DNA from: Bradyrhizobium sp. AZCC 2262
GTDB lineage: Bacteria; Pseudomonadota; Alphaproteobacteria; Rhizobiales; Xanthobacteraceae
Direction of reading: 5' to 3'
NCBI RefSeq assembly: GCF_036924535.1
Contig: NZ_JAZHRT010000001.1
Coordinates: 2,232,001-2,296,000 of the forward strand
DNA: 64,000 nt
Below the pieces are notes generated by a model, which was not told the origin of the DNA, did not search any database, and saw nothing but the letters and a program-made list of their open reading frames with translations. Position numbers and translations under genes: made by a program. Shown here one piece after another: positions 8,286 through 16,750 of the stretch; within the stretch, counting starts at the first letter, position 1, and each line of letters starts with the position of its first letter.

Positions 8286-8492
8286 CTATGAGCGCCCCGC
8301 CATCCGGACGTTTCCTTTCGAGGGAGCGGGCCCTTTCAGCCTGGTTGCGTCATCCTTGCCGCGTCGATCATCCGGCCGCTCGCCGACCGCATCGGTCGGA
8401 GGAAAGATGCTGTCATATATCGCGCGCGCTTCGCGAATTAAGCGAATCCGCTCAAGCTCGGATTTCGGAACAAATCCTGCGATCTCGCCCAT
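8286..8492 (-). CDS. Small conserved-looking protein of the CobW operon (68 aa)
   Basis: 68-residue soluble protein beginning MGEIAGFVPKSELERIRL and continuing with REARAIYDSIFPP, a charged amphipathic helix and then a low-complexity basic tail. The ATG at 8492 was chosen because GAGGGA precedes it at normal spacing and it starts ten bases after the cobW stop. A start at 8522 would overlap cobW. Family not recognised. Position alone suggests a role with the CobW-type GTPase. The basic C-terminal half looks less constrained and the true stop could have shifted. Confidence 0.55.
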   Translation of the reverse strand: MGEIAGFVPKSELERIRLIREARAIYDSIFPPTDAVGERPDDRRGKDDATRLKGPAPSKGNVRMAGRS

Positions 8493-8502
8493 CTCATTTC
8501 CC

Positions 8503-9474
8503 TCAGGCGCAGCAAGCCTCAAACCCCTGCCTTAGCAGGTCCTTTGGCAGGTCGCGCCCGATGAAGACAAGCCGTGTCTGGCGCGCCTCGTGCTCCTTCC
8601 AGGGACGCTGACTTCCGCCCTCAATGAGCATGTGAACGCTCTGAACGACAAACTGCCGATCGTCATCCTCTATGGATGCGATACCCTTCATGCGCAGGAT
8701 GTCCGTCCCATGGCGTTGGGTGACATCTTGTATCCATGACACGAACCTGTTGGGTTTCATCGGTCGATCCGCCACCAGGGACAGGCTGCCGATCCTGTCG
8801 TCGTGTTCGTGGTCGTGTTCTTCCGTGAGGAATCCCGGCTCGACTTCGAGGATGCGCTCGAGATTAAAGGCGTCTCGCCCCAATACCTTGGCGAGGTCGA
8901 TACCACAGCGCTCCGTTCTGTGAATCGTCGCATATGGATTGATGTTTCGGATACGACGTTCGACCGTTGCGAGGCTGCCCTCATCGACAAGATCGACCTT
9001 GTTGATGAGAACGACATCGGCGAACGCGAGTTGTTCCTGCGCTTCCGGGGCCCGGTTGATCTGTTCGAGGAGATGCCTGGCATCCGTGACGGTGATGATG
9101 GCGTCGAGCTTCGTCTTGCGGCGGACGTCCTCATCGACAAAGAACGTCTGCGCCACCGGCGCGGGATCTGCGAGTCCAGTAGTCTCGACGACAATGCCGT
9201 CGAAACCGTGGCTGCGCCGCATCAGCCCCGCGATGATGCGAATAAGGTCGCCGCGAACCGTGCAGCAGATGCAGCCGTTGTTCATCTCGAAAATCTCTTC
9301 GTCCGTGTCGACGATGAGATCGTTGTCGATACCGATTTCTCCGAATTCGTTCACGATCACGGCAAACCGCTTGCCATGCGTCTCGGAGAGAATGCGGTTT
9401 AGCAACGTCGTCTTCCCGGACCCGAGATAACCGGTCAGAACCGTGACGGGAATCTGTGTCGCAGCATTGGGCAT
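8503..9474 (-). CDS. CobW/COG0523 family metal-chaperone GTPase
   Basis: 323-residue G3E GTPase. The P-loop is in [12 protein letters not shown] near residue 20. The metal site CxCC lies in [14 protein letters not shown] near residue 70, and [10 protein letters not shown] and NKVD (guanine specificity) follow. A His-rich acidic stretch, EEHDHEHDD, precedes the C-terminal CobW domain. COG0523 proteins insert or deliver metals, and members behind a Zur box (ZagA/ZigA/YeiR type) act under zinc starvation. The ATG at 9474 has AGAGGA at proper spacing; an earlier ATG at 9495 lacks one. A perfect palindrome about 107 bp upstream fits Zur control. Confidence 0.9.
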   Translation of the reverse strand: MPNAATQIPVTVLTGYLGSGKTTLLNRILSETHGKRFAVIVNEFGEIGIDNDLIVDTDEEIFEMNNGCICCTVRGDLIRIIAGLMRRSHGFDGIVVETTGLADPAPVAQTFFVDEDVRRKTKLDAIITVTDARHLLEQINRAPEAQEQLAFADVVLINKVDLVDEGSLATVERRIRNINPYATIHRTERCGIDLAKVLGRDAFNLERILEVEPGFLTEEHDHEHDDRIGSLSLVADRPMKPNRFVSWIQDVTQRHGTDILRMKGIASIEDDDRQFVVQSVHMLIEGGSQRPWKEHEARQTRLVFIGRDLPKDLLRQGFEACCA

Positions 9475-9580
9475 GGCATTATTTCCTCTTCGCACTTCGT
9501 GGGCAGCGGCGCTTTTGCGCCATGGCGTCGGGAACGCCCATCCGCGGATGGCTGGTTTCGTCCCCGCTATCCAGTCATAT

Positions 9581-9600
9581 TGTAATGTTATAACATTACA
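9581..9600. promoter_or_regulatory. Zur-box-like palindrome
   Basis: TGTAATGTTATAACATTACA is a perfect 20-base palindrome containing the AATGTTATA-N-ATTAC core of proteobacterial Zur operators. It lies upstream of the leftward CobW-NicO operon. The next rightward gene begins at 9839. Confidence 0.8.
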
Positions 9601-9838
9601 TGTAACCCTGAGAGATGCAAGGAAAGAAGCGGTCAGCTACCGCCAGATGCAGGAAAAGCGGGCCAGTTATCTGGGCCAACATGCGAGCGATACGAGTCGA
9701 TGTTCAAAAGATCCCGAACGCGGAATTGATCGACGTCGGATGGCACCGCACCGAGCTGACCCGGCGGCGAACTTGCTAATGTAGACCTTGGTTGTTTCGG
9801 CAATCGGCCCCAGCAACCTGATGCAGAAGGAGTGTCGA

Positions 9839-10195
9839 ATGACAGTCCGAACCTTATTGTTGGCTCATTGCCTTCTACTTTGCAGTGAACTGGCGGCTGT
9901 TTCCAAAGGCAGCGCCGTAAATAAGAACGATCCCTGGGATCTTCATCACATAGACGATCTGCCCGCTGAAATCCGACAATACGTCGCTGGAATCTGCAAG
10001 GGTCCGCCCAGCGCTCAGCATGATTTTGCAACCTACTCTCCGCACGAGAAGCGCTGGCGCATAAATCTGGAATATCTTCGATGCGATGGTTTGGGCGAAT
10101 ATCGTCGAGGAAATCAATGTCTAGACGTTGACTTCGTTGCCGTGGGCTCGCGTTTTCGACTCGTCAGAAAACAGTATGCAGACTGCGGATTTTAA
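9839..10195 (+). CDS. Hypothetical exported protein (118 aa)
   Basis: 118 residues beginning with a signal-peptide-like segment (MTVRTLLLAHCLLLCSELAA) and then a soluble domain. The domain contains LPAEIRQYVAGICKGPPSAQ, YSPHEKRW and four Cys, which could form two disulfides in the periplasm. The start at 9839 follows GAAGGAG at good spacing. I do not recognise the family. It is bounded on the right by a copy of the palindromic repeat, which is consistent with a stand-alone gene. Confidence 0.6.
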   Translation: MTVRTLLLAHCLLLCSELAAVSKGSAVNKNDPWDLHHIDDLPAEIRQYVAGICKGPPSAQHDFATYSPHEKRWRINLEYLRCDGLGEYRRGNQCLDVDFVAVGSRFRLVRKQYADCGF

Positions 10196-10265
10196 ATCTC
10201 AGCCGGGACGATAAAGCTTCCGATCAATCACAGCTAGATCGCGACGGGTTGGAGCTTCAATTTCG

Positions 10266-10311
10266 CAGAATGAGCGTTATGGAAGGACCGCTCATGGCGC
10301 GAAGCAGACGC
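10266..10311 (+). repeat. Palindromic dispersed repeat, copy 2
   Basis: GAGCGTTATGGAAGGACCGC then TCATGGCGCGAAGCAGAC is a degraded member of the family. The trailing GACGTCGGTTAGGTGCC resembles the sequence after copy 1. Confidence 0.55.
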
Positions 10312-10433
10312 AAACTATCGACGTCGGTTAGGTGCCAAAAGCAGGCCATGCACCGCAGCAAACAACATGGTGCTACTTCCGACGAAAAACACGGTAGATT
10401 GAAGTAGCCACGTGCTCGCGAATCGGAGGGGCC

Positions 10434-10712
10434 ATGTCAACACAGCGCCGAAGAGGCTTGCAGGGTGCGGGTCCAGCGAAGCGACCAACCGTCGATAAAT
10501 ATCCTGCTCGGCGGTTTCCGATTCAACATGAAATTCAGAAATTGGAAGAAGAACTGAATGCGTTCAACGAACGGATCGCAGAATTGGAAGATGAAGGTCA
10601 CCGGGGTCATGCGATGAAAGTGTTGAAGGCAAATGCGATAGATCTTGCGCGACGGATCGACGAACTTCGCAGCTTGCTAGTCGAACCCACAAAGAGAGGT
10701 CGGTCGCCGTAG
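10434..10712 (+). CDS. Hypothetical small coiled-coil protein (92 aa)
   Basis: 92 residues with a basic N-terminus, then a long charged helix (about residues 32-85, including EIQKLEEELNAFNERIAELE) with heptad-like spacing, ending in a basic tail. GGAGG lies seven bases before the ATG. Family not recognised; a coiled-coil oligomer is the most that can be said. Confidence 0.55.
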   Translation: MSTQRRRGLQGAGPAKRPTVDKYPARRFPIQHEIQKLEEELNAFNERIAELEDEGHRGHAMKVLKANAIDLARRIDELRSLLVEPTKRGRSP

Positions 10713-10741
10713 GCTGCTCTAACTAAGCGACGCCCTCAGGC

Positions 10742-11089
10742 TCAGTTTGTTCTTAGACCTTTCTCGTGAGCTTTTAGCGCGGCAGTCATCAGCTTCGGCA
10801 GGCTCCTGGCATAGGTCTCAATGAATGCCGCATCGCCGCACGCCTGAGGGGCGCGGGCGGCCTGCTCGGCGATGCGAGCGGCCTTTGCCTCGCACTTCGC
10901 GAATATGTGCCAAAACCATTCCGGCTTTTTATCCATCGCATGCTTATGCCTCTTAAGGACTGCGGCCCCAACGGCGCTCATCGCACTTACAGCACCCGCG
11001 CTCAGAGAACTGAGGGCTTGCGGGCTAATGATATCTTCGCGCGCGCGCGCGGGGCCGGTGGTTGCGGTTGCTCGAGCTTTGGTCGGCAT
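10742..11089 (-). CDS. Hypothetical Ala-rich helical protein (115 aa)
   Basis: 115 residues. The N-terminus is Ser/Ala-rich (SPQALSSLSAGAVSAMSAVG), followed by a helical part with KKPEWFWHIFAKCEAKAARI. The start at 11089 was chosen for AGGAGC seven bases upstream; a longer reading from 11155 lacks a ribosome site. The size and Ala-rich helices recall phasin-like proteins, but I see no decisive motif and leave it unassigned. Confidence 0.5.
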   Translation of the reverse strand: MPTKARATATTGPARAREDIISPQALSSLSAGAVSAMSAVGAAVLKRHKHAMDKKPEWFWHIFAKCEAKAARIAEQAARAPQACGDAAFIETYARSLPKLMTAALKAHEKGLRTN

Positions 11090-11317
11090 GATCGGCTCCT
11101 GATGCGCTCCATCGATTGCACCGAGCATCAGCCCGCGAAGTTGAGGAACACTCAATTTAAATAGGTTGCGAACCGCTTTGGATTTCGCTCCGTTTTATGT
11201 ATCTTTTTAGATTTTCCGAAGGCTTGCTTCAAAGCAGTGCAGGCGCAAGACGCGTTTCGATTCAGTGCCACACCTTACGATAAACATGCACTGCAAGATT
11301 CCATTGCATTCGATTTA

Positions 11318-11348
11318 CGAATGACTGCTGTTCGCGCAAAGCGGACAA
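11318..11348 (+). repeat. Palindromic dispersed repeat, copy 3
   Basis: Carries TGCTGTTCGCGCAAAGCGGAC, a degraded copy with the conserved GCGCAAAGCGG core. It lies just left of the ABM gene end. Confidence 0.5.
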
Positions 11349-11361
11349 AACCGTAGTCGCT

Positions 11362-11697
11362 TCAATTCGGCTCGCCGGCGGGTATGAAGGTTCGCACGAC
11401 TTCGTAGACGCCGGGTTCAAACTTGGCGATCGTGAGCGCTTCGTGAAGAAACGGAAGTGGGGCAGGGTCCTGACGCATCGCTAGATAATCGTCAATGCTC
11501 CGCCATTGTGCATACATCGTGACCTTTGTCCCGTCAGTGCTGCGATGGAGGCTGGCAGAAACAAAGCCCGGTGCCCGACGCACTGAAACCTCCGTGGCTT
11601 CGGTTAGAAGTTCAACGAGCCGTCGCTGGTTGGCCGGTTCAACCGTGAACACATTGATCAGGGTCATTACATCGCTTTTCGCGGAAATCGTGGTCAT
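11362..11697 (-). CDS. Antibiotic biosynthesis monooxygenase (ABM) domain protein
   Basis: 111-residue single-domain ABM protein: FTVEPANQRRLVELLTE at the first strand and helix, then APGFVSASLHRS and VTMYAQWRSIDDY. The family includes quinol monooxygenases and heme-degrading enzymes, usually dimers. The ATG at 11697 has GAAGGAAG upstream and overlaps the stop of the MFS remnant (ATGA), so it was once translationally coupled to a transporter gene. It belongs to a leftward group of small redox proteins (11362-15589). Confidence 0.8.
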   Translation of the reverse strand: MTTISAKSDVMTLINVFTVEPANQRRLVELLTEATEVSVRRAPGFVSASLHRSTDGTKVTMYAQWRSIDDYLAMRQDPAPLPFLHEALTIAKFEPGVYEVVRTFIPAGEPN

Positions 11698-11912
11698 AGT
11701 GCCGCTTCCTTCAGAGAGGGTCGAGATAAGGCCGGAGCTACACTGATGCCGCGCTCCTGCGACAGGACGAAGAGGAGCGCGAGCGCGGGTACGACGGCGG
11801 CGGCAAACGGGATCGCGCTCGCTCGGAGTGAGTTGTCGACGATGGCTCCGCCGATCAATCTGCCGAGCGCGTTCCCGATCCACGTTCCCAAGGGAACACC
11901 GAGCACGTTCGC
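11694..11912 (-). pseudogene. MFS transporter remnant with internal deletion
   Basis: About 70 codons join two separate parts of an MFS drug-efflux permease. NVLGVPLGTWIGNALG belongs to a mid-N-terminal membrane segment, and IGGAIVDNSLRASAIPFAAA is from the extreme C-terminus. Everything between is missing and no start or first segments are present. The normal stop is kept and overlaps the ABM start codon, so the deletion removed the body but kept the coupling junction. Confidence 0.6.
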
Positions 11913-12008
11913 ACGTAAGCACTTCCCGTCTTGGGCCTGAGCTGAGGCTCCGTGCGAAACCAGCCTCGGTCGCCGGATAGGCGGCCCGTCGGCGTGCTTC
12001 GTTCACAT

Positions 12009-12458
12009 TCAAATAGCTGCCTTGGGTGGGTTGCGGAATCCGATCGCCAGCCGGTTATAGGCATTCATTAGTCCGATCGCGATCGTCAGATCGGCCAGTT
12101 CCTTTTCAGAGAACGCCTCCGACGCAGACTCGAATTCGTCATCCGGTATTGCGGTGTCCGCGACGCGCGTGACTGTTTCAGCCCAAGCCAGAGCCGCACG
12201 TTCGCGTGAGTCGAACAGGGAGCCTGCCTCGCGCCAGGCAGGGATGAGCACCAGCTTTTCGACGGCCAAGCCTCCCTTAAGTAGGTCGCGAGAATGCATG
12301 TCGATGCAATAGGCACAGCCGTTGATCTGCGAGACGCGAAGATAGACTTGATTGACGAGTTGAACGGGCAAATTCGATTGCGTGATATAGGCGTAAACGC
12401 CGCCAAGGGCCTTTACGCCGACCGGAGCAATGGTGGTGTAGTTCAAACGTTGGGTCAT
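12009..12458 (-). CDS. Carboxymuconolactone decarboxylase/AhpD-like protein
   Basis: 149 residues with the AhpD core: CAYCIDMH near residues 49-56 supplies the redox-active Cys pair and the relay His, followed by ERAALAWAETVT and FSEKELADLTIAIGLMNAYNRL. Such proteins act as alkylhydroperoxidases with a thiol donor. The remnant transporter, ABM protein, this protein and a nitroreductase lie in one direction, consistent with handling of peroxides, quinones or nitro compounds. Confidence 0.85.
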   Translation of the reverse strand: MTQRLNYTTIAPVGVKALGGVYAYITQSNLPVQLVNQVYLRVSQINGCAYCIDMHSRDLLKGGLAVEKLVLIPAWREAGSLFDSRERAALAWAETVTRVADTAIPDDEFESASEAFSEKELADLTIAIGLMNAYNRLAIGFRNPPKAAI

Positions 12459-12610
12459 GGGACATTCCTAAGGTCGGGTTGGATAACGCCAGCGTTTAGG
12501 CCGGACCAACCGGTTCTGGCGGGCGGATGACTGGGCGGATTCACCAGACAACCGATCTCCCGAGAGTTCGACGAGCTGGTGTGAAACGCGACCGGCGCTG
12601 CTCAGAAGAG

Positions 12611-13228
12611 TTACGCGAACGCGAGCACGTCCGAAATCGGCCGACGCGGCTTCTGCGGCCAATTCGCCTCCGTCGGATAGCCGACGGCAACGAGGAGTGC
12701 CGGGACCTCATTATCGCTGAGACTAAACTCACGTGACACGCCGACCGGATCAAACCCGATCATCGGCGTAGTGCCCAGACCCATTGCCTGCGCGGCGTGA
12801 ATCAGTCCGCTTGCGCCAAAGGTCGCCGATCGAATTGCCTCATCGCGCTGGGTCTGAGGCTTCTCGAAGTAAAGCGAATTTGCTGCGGCTTCCCAGCCCG
12901 GCACCATCTCGACAGGCATGAAACCTGCCGCAACCGACCCCGCCAGTCGATCAGCCATTACGTCAGCCACGGCCAGTTCGCCGACCATGATGAAAGTGAC
13001 GGCAGCTTCGGTAACCTTGGGCTGATCAGCCGCAACCGCCCGCAGCCTTGCTTTGGCTTCCGGCGACCGCACCGCTATAAAGCGCCAATTCTGCAGGTGG
13101 AACGCGGTCGGGGAAAACGTCGCCAAGCGCACCAGTTCGTGAATTTCGTCGTCGGGAATGCTTTTCGACGCATCGTAAAGGTTGGTGGTTTTCTGGCGCT
13201 CGATCGCTTCAATCACAGAAGTATTCAT
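12611..13228 (-). CDS. Nitroreductase family protein
   Basis: 205-residue FMN enzyme of the nitroreductase fold. The segment from IPDDEIHELVRLATFSPTAF to QNWRFIAV carries the FMN phosphate and isoalloxazine contacts, and the C-terminal part has GLGTTPMIGFDP and a final basic segment. It probably reduces quinones or nitroaromatics with NAD(P)H. It is read with the AhpD-like and quinone-oxidoreductase genes, with gaps of about 80-150 bases. Confidence 0.83.
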   Translation of the reverse strand: MNTSVIEAIERQKTTNLYDASKSIPDDEIHELVRLATFSPTAFHLQNWRFIAVRSPEAKARLRAVAADQPKVTEAAVTFIMVGELAVADVMADRLAGSVAAGFMPVEMVPGWEAAANSLYFEKPQTQRDEAIRSATFGASGLIHAAQAMGLGTTPMIGFDPVGVSREFSLSDNEVPALLVAVGYPTEANWPQKPRRPISDVLAFA

Positions 13229-13309
13229 CGCGTTATTCCTTTAGTTGAGCATTGTTTTCGTGGATCGGGGCCGCGGGCGTCTCCGGACGTCGCGGCGCAT
13301 GAGATTTGA

Positions 13310-14311
13310 TCAAGGGAGGTCGGCGGCCGTGACACGCAGCACTGCCGCGCCGGCGGTTCGGCGCTCTTCGAGATCGTGGTGAGCCTCGATCAGCTGGCTG
13401 AACGGATAAAGATTGCTGGGATCGACCTTGAGAATTCCCGTCGCGATTGCGTCGAATAGGTCGGCTGCGGCGATCGCCAGATCTTCTGCAGTGGACGTAT
13501 AGTGAGGGAGAATGGGCCACGTCAGATAAAGCGCGCGTGGTGCCAACTCGAATGGGTCCACCGGTTCCGGGAACCCAGACGCCTTCCCGAATTGCACAAG
13601 CGTTCCGCGCGGCCTGAGAACTGCCAGCGACCCACGGAACGTGTCCGCCCCGACGGAGTCGAAAACAGCTGCCACACCATTGCCTGCGGTGAACGTGAGC
13701 GCTTCGGCGACGAAGTCTTCGGAGGAATAATTGATGACGTGGTCGCAGCCGGCATGACGTGCAAGCTTCGCCTTAGCGTCGCTGGACACTGTGCCGATCA
13801 CCTTTAGGCCAAGTGCTTTCGCCCATTGAACGAAAATCTGGCCTACACCGCCCGCTGCTGCATGATACAGAACGGTGTCACCGGGTCGGAGCTCGAGCAC
13901 CTCTTTGAGCAGATAGCGAGCGGTCAGCCCCTTTAGAAAGGCACTAGCTGCCTGGTCGTCAGAAACACCTGCCGGAATGCGGACGAGCCGGTCTGCGGGA
14001 TGCAAGCGGGCCGTAGCGTAGGCGCCAAATGCGATATCGCCATAGACGACGCGGTCACCCACGCTGACGTTCTTGACGTTTTTGCCAACGGCTTCGACTA
14101 CCCCGGCGGCCTCGTCGCCGATGATCGCTGGAAAGGCAGGGACCGGAAGAGTACCTCTACGATAATAAACGTCGACGAAGTTGAGACCTATGACGGTGTT
14201 GCGGATCAATGCTTCATCGTCGCCCGGCTCACCCACGACGATGTCCTCGAACCTCAGGACTTCGGGAGGACCATATTCGTGAATACGGGCGACTCTCGCG
14301 GTGGTTGGCAT
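13310..14311 (-). CDS. NADPH:quinone oxidoreductase, zinc-independent MDR family
   Basis: 333 residues. The N-terminal GroES-like domain has GLNFVDVYYRRG and FPAIIGDEAAGVV, and the nucleotide motif AAAGGVGQ falls near residue 150. Zinc ligands of alcohol dehydrogenases are absent, which fits quinone reductases. The reaction is NADPH reduction of quinones or enones. The ATG at 14311 follows AAAGGCG; a longer frame to 14434 lacks family similarity. It is part of the leftward redox group. Confidence 0.88.
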   Translation of the reverse strand: MPTTARVARIHEYGPPEVLRFEDIVVGEPGDDEALIRNTVIGLNFVDVYYRRGTLPVPAFPAIIGDEAAGVVEAVGKNVKNVSVGDRVVYGDIAFGAYATARLHPADRLVRIPAGVSDDQAASAFLKGLTARYLLKEVLELRPGDTVLYHAAAGGVGQIFVQWAKALGLKVIGTVSSDAKAKLARHAGCDHVINYSSEDFVAEALTFTAGNGVAAVFDSVGADTFRGSLAVLRPRGTLVQFGKASGFPEPVDPFELAPRALYLTWPILPHYTSTAEDLAIAAADLFDAIATGILKVDPSNLYPFSQLIEAHHDLEERRTAGAAVLRVTAADLP

Positions 14312-14449
14312 GACATTTCGCCTTTCAAAGCGCCAGTGATCATCGTTCGCCTGCTCGCAGAGCGGCGCGAATGTTACCTGGCAGTTGGTGGAGGATGGTC
14401 GCGGCCGGTGTGAATCTGCCCCAAGGCGGAGCACCGGCCGCGGCAGCGT

Positions 14450-15589
14450 CTAAAGCTTGATGCGATGTCCGCTGGCTGACGAGACCGCTGCCTGTTCAAG
14501 CAGCCGCTGCATGAAGAGGGCGTCCTCGAAGCTGGGCACGGTTCGCGAGCCGCTTGCGAGATCGCGGGCATGAACCTCGAAGAGATCGGCGAGCTCCAGC
14601 ACGCCGCTAGGAAGATCAGAGGGTGGCAACCAGTTGTACGATGCGGGCACGGCGAGTGGCGCCATCCTGGTGTCCGCTACGCGGGCACCGAATAGATTAT
14701 ATTCTTCGCCCACGTCCCCGAATGCCGAGGTGTTGGTGATCTGCAAGTCACCATCATCACCCGTGATATCGATCTGAACGCCAGTGCCATGATGCTTCCC
14801 GCCCTCGATATGAACGGCGAACACGGCTCCGCTTGCGAGGATGCCTTGCAGCAGCAATTGATCCGGAACCTTCGTGCTGATCTCCTCGCCCGTTTCGACG
14901 ATTGTGATTTCCGGCCACTGGTTGACGGAAACGGCCGAGATCTCAGTCGGACGGCCTACGATCGAGAACAGCGGGTCCATCAAGTGCGCGCCGAAAATTG
15001 AGGTAACGCCCATGAAATTTTCGGGGAAGGCGCTCCAACGAAGCGCCTTGCTGCGATTTTTGCCGAAACCGCTCACCGTCACATGCATCCTGACCGAGCG
15101 CACACGACCGACGTAGCCATCGCCGAGAAGATCCTTCAGATAGCGCAGCCCTGGCGCGAACCGGCGTTGGGTGCCGAGAATGGTTTGCACACCAGCTTTT
15201 GCCGCAAGGTCGACCAGTTCAGCCGAGGTCTTCGAGTCCGGCGTCAAGGGCCACTCGCAGTACACGGTCTTCCCCGCAGCGATCGCTGCGCGTACCGCTT
15301 CCTCGTGCTGCGGACCTGTCGTGAGCACGAGGACGATGTCGACGTCTGGATGGCGAACCAATTCATCGATCGATCCGACGACATGCCTGATACCGAAGGT
15401 GTCCGCAGCAGACTGCGCGGCGTCGCGACGCTGGCTGTAGACAGCCGCCATTTCATATTGCGGCATAAGGCTGAGCACGCGAACGGGGCCGTTCAAGGCC
15501 CAGTTTCCGACGCCGATCAGGCCAACACGGATGATCGTGTGGTTGGCAGAGGGGGCACGGCTGTCGGCTTTCGTCGATGAGGTGGACAT
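14450..15589 (-). CDS. Gfo/Idh/MocA family oxidoreductase
   Basis: 379 residues. The N-terminal Rossmann domain has GLIGVGNWA near residue 24. The usual EKP motif is replaced by CEWP near residue 114, as in the Gal80-like branch. The C-terminal alpha/beta domain contains GAHLMDP. The enzyme probably oxidises or reduces a sugar-like or cyclic polyol substrate, but Gal80-like members can be non-catalytic. It is divergent from the LysR gene at 15683 with about 90 bases between, so it is the probable target of that regulator and may lead the redox operon. Confidence 0.83.
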   Translation of the reverse strand: MSTSSTKADSRAPSANHTIIRVGLIGVGNWALNGPVRVLSLMPQYEMAAVYSQRRDAAQSAADTFGIRHVVGSIDELVRHPDVDIVLVLTTGPQHEEAVRAAIAAGKTVYCEWPLTPDSKTSAELVDLAAKAGVQTILGTQRRFAPGLRYLKDLLGDGYVGRVRSVRMHVTVSGFGKNRSKALRWSAFPENFMGVTSIFGAHLMDPLFSIVGRPTEISAVSVNQWPEITIVETGEEISTKVPDQLLLQGILASGAVFAVHIEGGKHHGTGVQIDITGDDGDLQITNTSAFGDVGEEYNLFGARVADTRMAPLAVPASYNWLPPSDLPSGVLELADLFEVHARDLASGSRTVPSFEDALFMQRLLEQAAVSSASGHRIKL

Positions 15590-15682
15590 GGGCTTCTCCT
15601 GCTTGTTGAAGCCAATATCGATTGCTTTTGTCTCGTTGATAATTAGGCTATTCTCGATTGGACCTTTCGGGATTTGCGAGAA

Positions 15683-16564
15683 ATGGACACCCTGGAAGCC
15701 CTCCGCCTGTACGTAACGATAGCTGAGACCGGCAGCTTTTCAGCCGCCGCCCGCCAAGTGTCTGTTTCGACCTCAACGGTGACGGTCGCGCTTCAGCAGT
15801 TGGAAGAGCAGGCGCGTGTTAGTCTGATCACGCGATCGACCCGCAGATTGAGCTTCACGTTCGAAGGGCGACGTTTTCTCGCCGATGCCAGAAAGCTCTT
15901 GGCAGACTGGGACGCATCCATCGCCGGGGTTCAGGATGGGCCCTTGCGCGGCCCAATCCGGATGACGGCCACGCAACATTTTGGCCGGACCGAGGTAGCG
16001 CCGCTGATCGATCGCTTCCTCGACTTACACCCCGCCGTACAAATTGCGCTGCACTTGTCCGATGGTGTCGTCGATCTCGTGGAGCAGGACATTGACCTGG
16101 CACTCCGCAATGGCCCCTTGGCGGATTCGGCTCTCAAGGCTCGACTGATGCTTCGAGGGCGCCGCGTGGTGTGCGCCGCGCCATCCTATTGGGCAAACCA
16201 TGCTGCACCCAATCACCCAGACGACCTGGCCGCGCACAATTGCCTCGTCCACCCGCGCCCTGGATCGACCTTTTCTTCGTGGTCGTTCACCGTTGAGGGA
16301 CGACCGGTTACGGTTCGTGTTGCGGGCAATCGCGTTGCCAACGATGGCGGCGTTCTTCGCCAATGGGCGCTCGACGGCCACGGCGTCGTCATGCGAAACG
16401 ATTTGGATATCCGCAAGGAGCTTGCCTCTGGCGCACTTGTCACCGCTCTCGACACGTTCGTGACTTCCAACGCCAATCTGTACGCGGTCACCGCAGGCAG
16501 CGTCTCCAGTCAGCGTGTGCGAATGTTCATCGATTTCCTGGCGAAGAATCTGGTCGCGGACTGA
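15683..16564 (+). CDS. LysR-type transcriptional regulator (CrgA/DmlR-like branch)
   Basis: 293 residues. The N-terminal winged helix reads MDTLEALRLYVTIAETGSFS then AAARQVSVSTSTVTVALQQL. The effector domain has RGPIRMTATQHFGR and a C-terminal FIDFLAKNL. ATG at 15683 was preferred to a TTG three codons earlier. It is divergent from the Gfo/Idh/MocA gene, the classical LysR arrangement, and lies upstream of the GST-ALDH-GMC operon, so either could be its target. Confidence 0.87.
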   Translation: MDTLEALRLYVTIAETGSFSAAARQVSVSTSTVTVALQQLEEQARVSLITRSTRRLSFTFEGRRFLADARKLLADWDASIAGVQDGPLRGPIRMTATQHFGRTEVAPLIDRFLDLHPAVQIALHLSDGVVDLVEQDIDLALRNGPLADSALKARLMLRGRRVVCAAPSYWANHAAPNHPDDLAAHNCLVHPRPGSTFSSWSFTVEGRPVTVRVAGNRVANDGGVLRQWALDGHGVVMRNDLDIRKELASGALVTALDTFVTSNANLYAVTAGSVSSQRVRMFIDFLAKNLVAD

Positions 16565-16750
16565 CCTTTCCGGTGCCGCTTTAACGACATTGCTCGCAAA
16601 TCCCGAAAAGTCCTGTCGACATTCATCCGATTATCATCGTCTCGACAATGCGCGATATCCCGCGTGCACCAGAAACGACGGGCGGAGCCGCTGCCTTCGG
16701 TCTGGTCTGCTCACGGCTGTGAGCGTGAATCGAGATGAAGGACGCCCGTG

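Noticed and set aside
15590..15682. LysR operator between the Gfo/Idh/MocA gene and the LysR gene.
   Set aside because: TCTCG occurs twice and the region is AT-rich, but no convincing T-N11-A dyad stands out.
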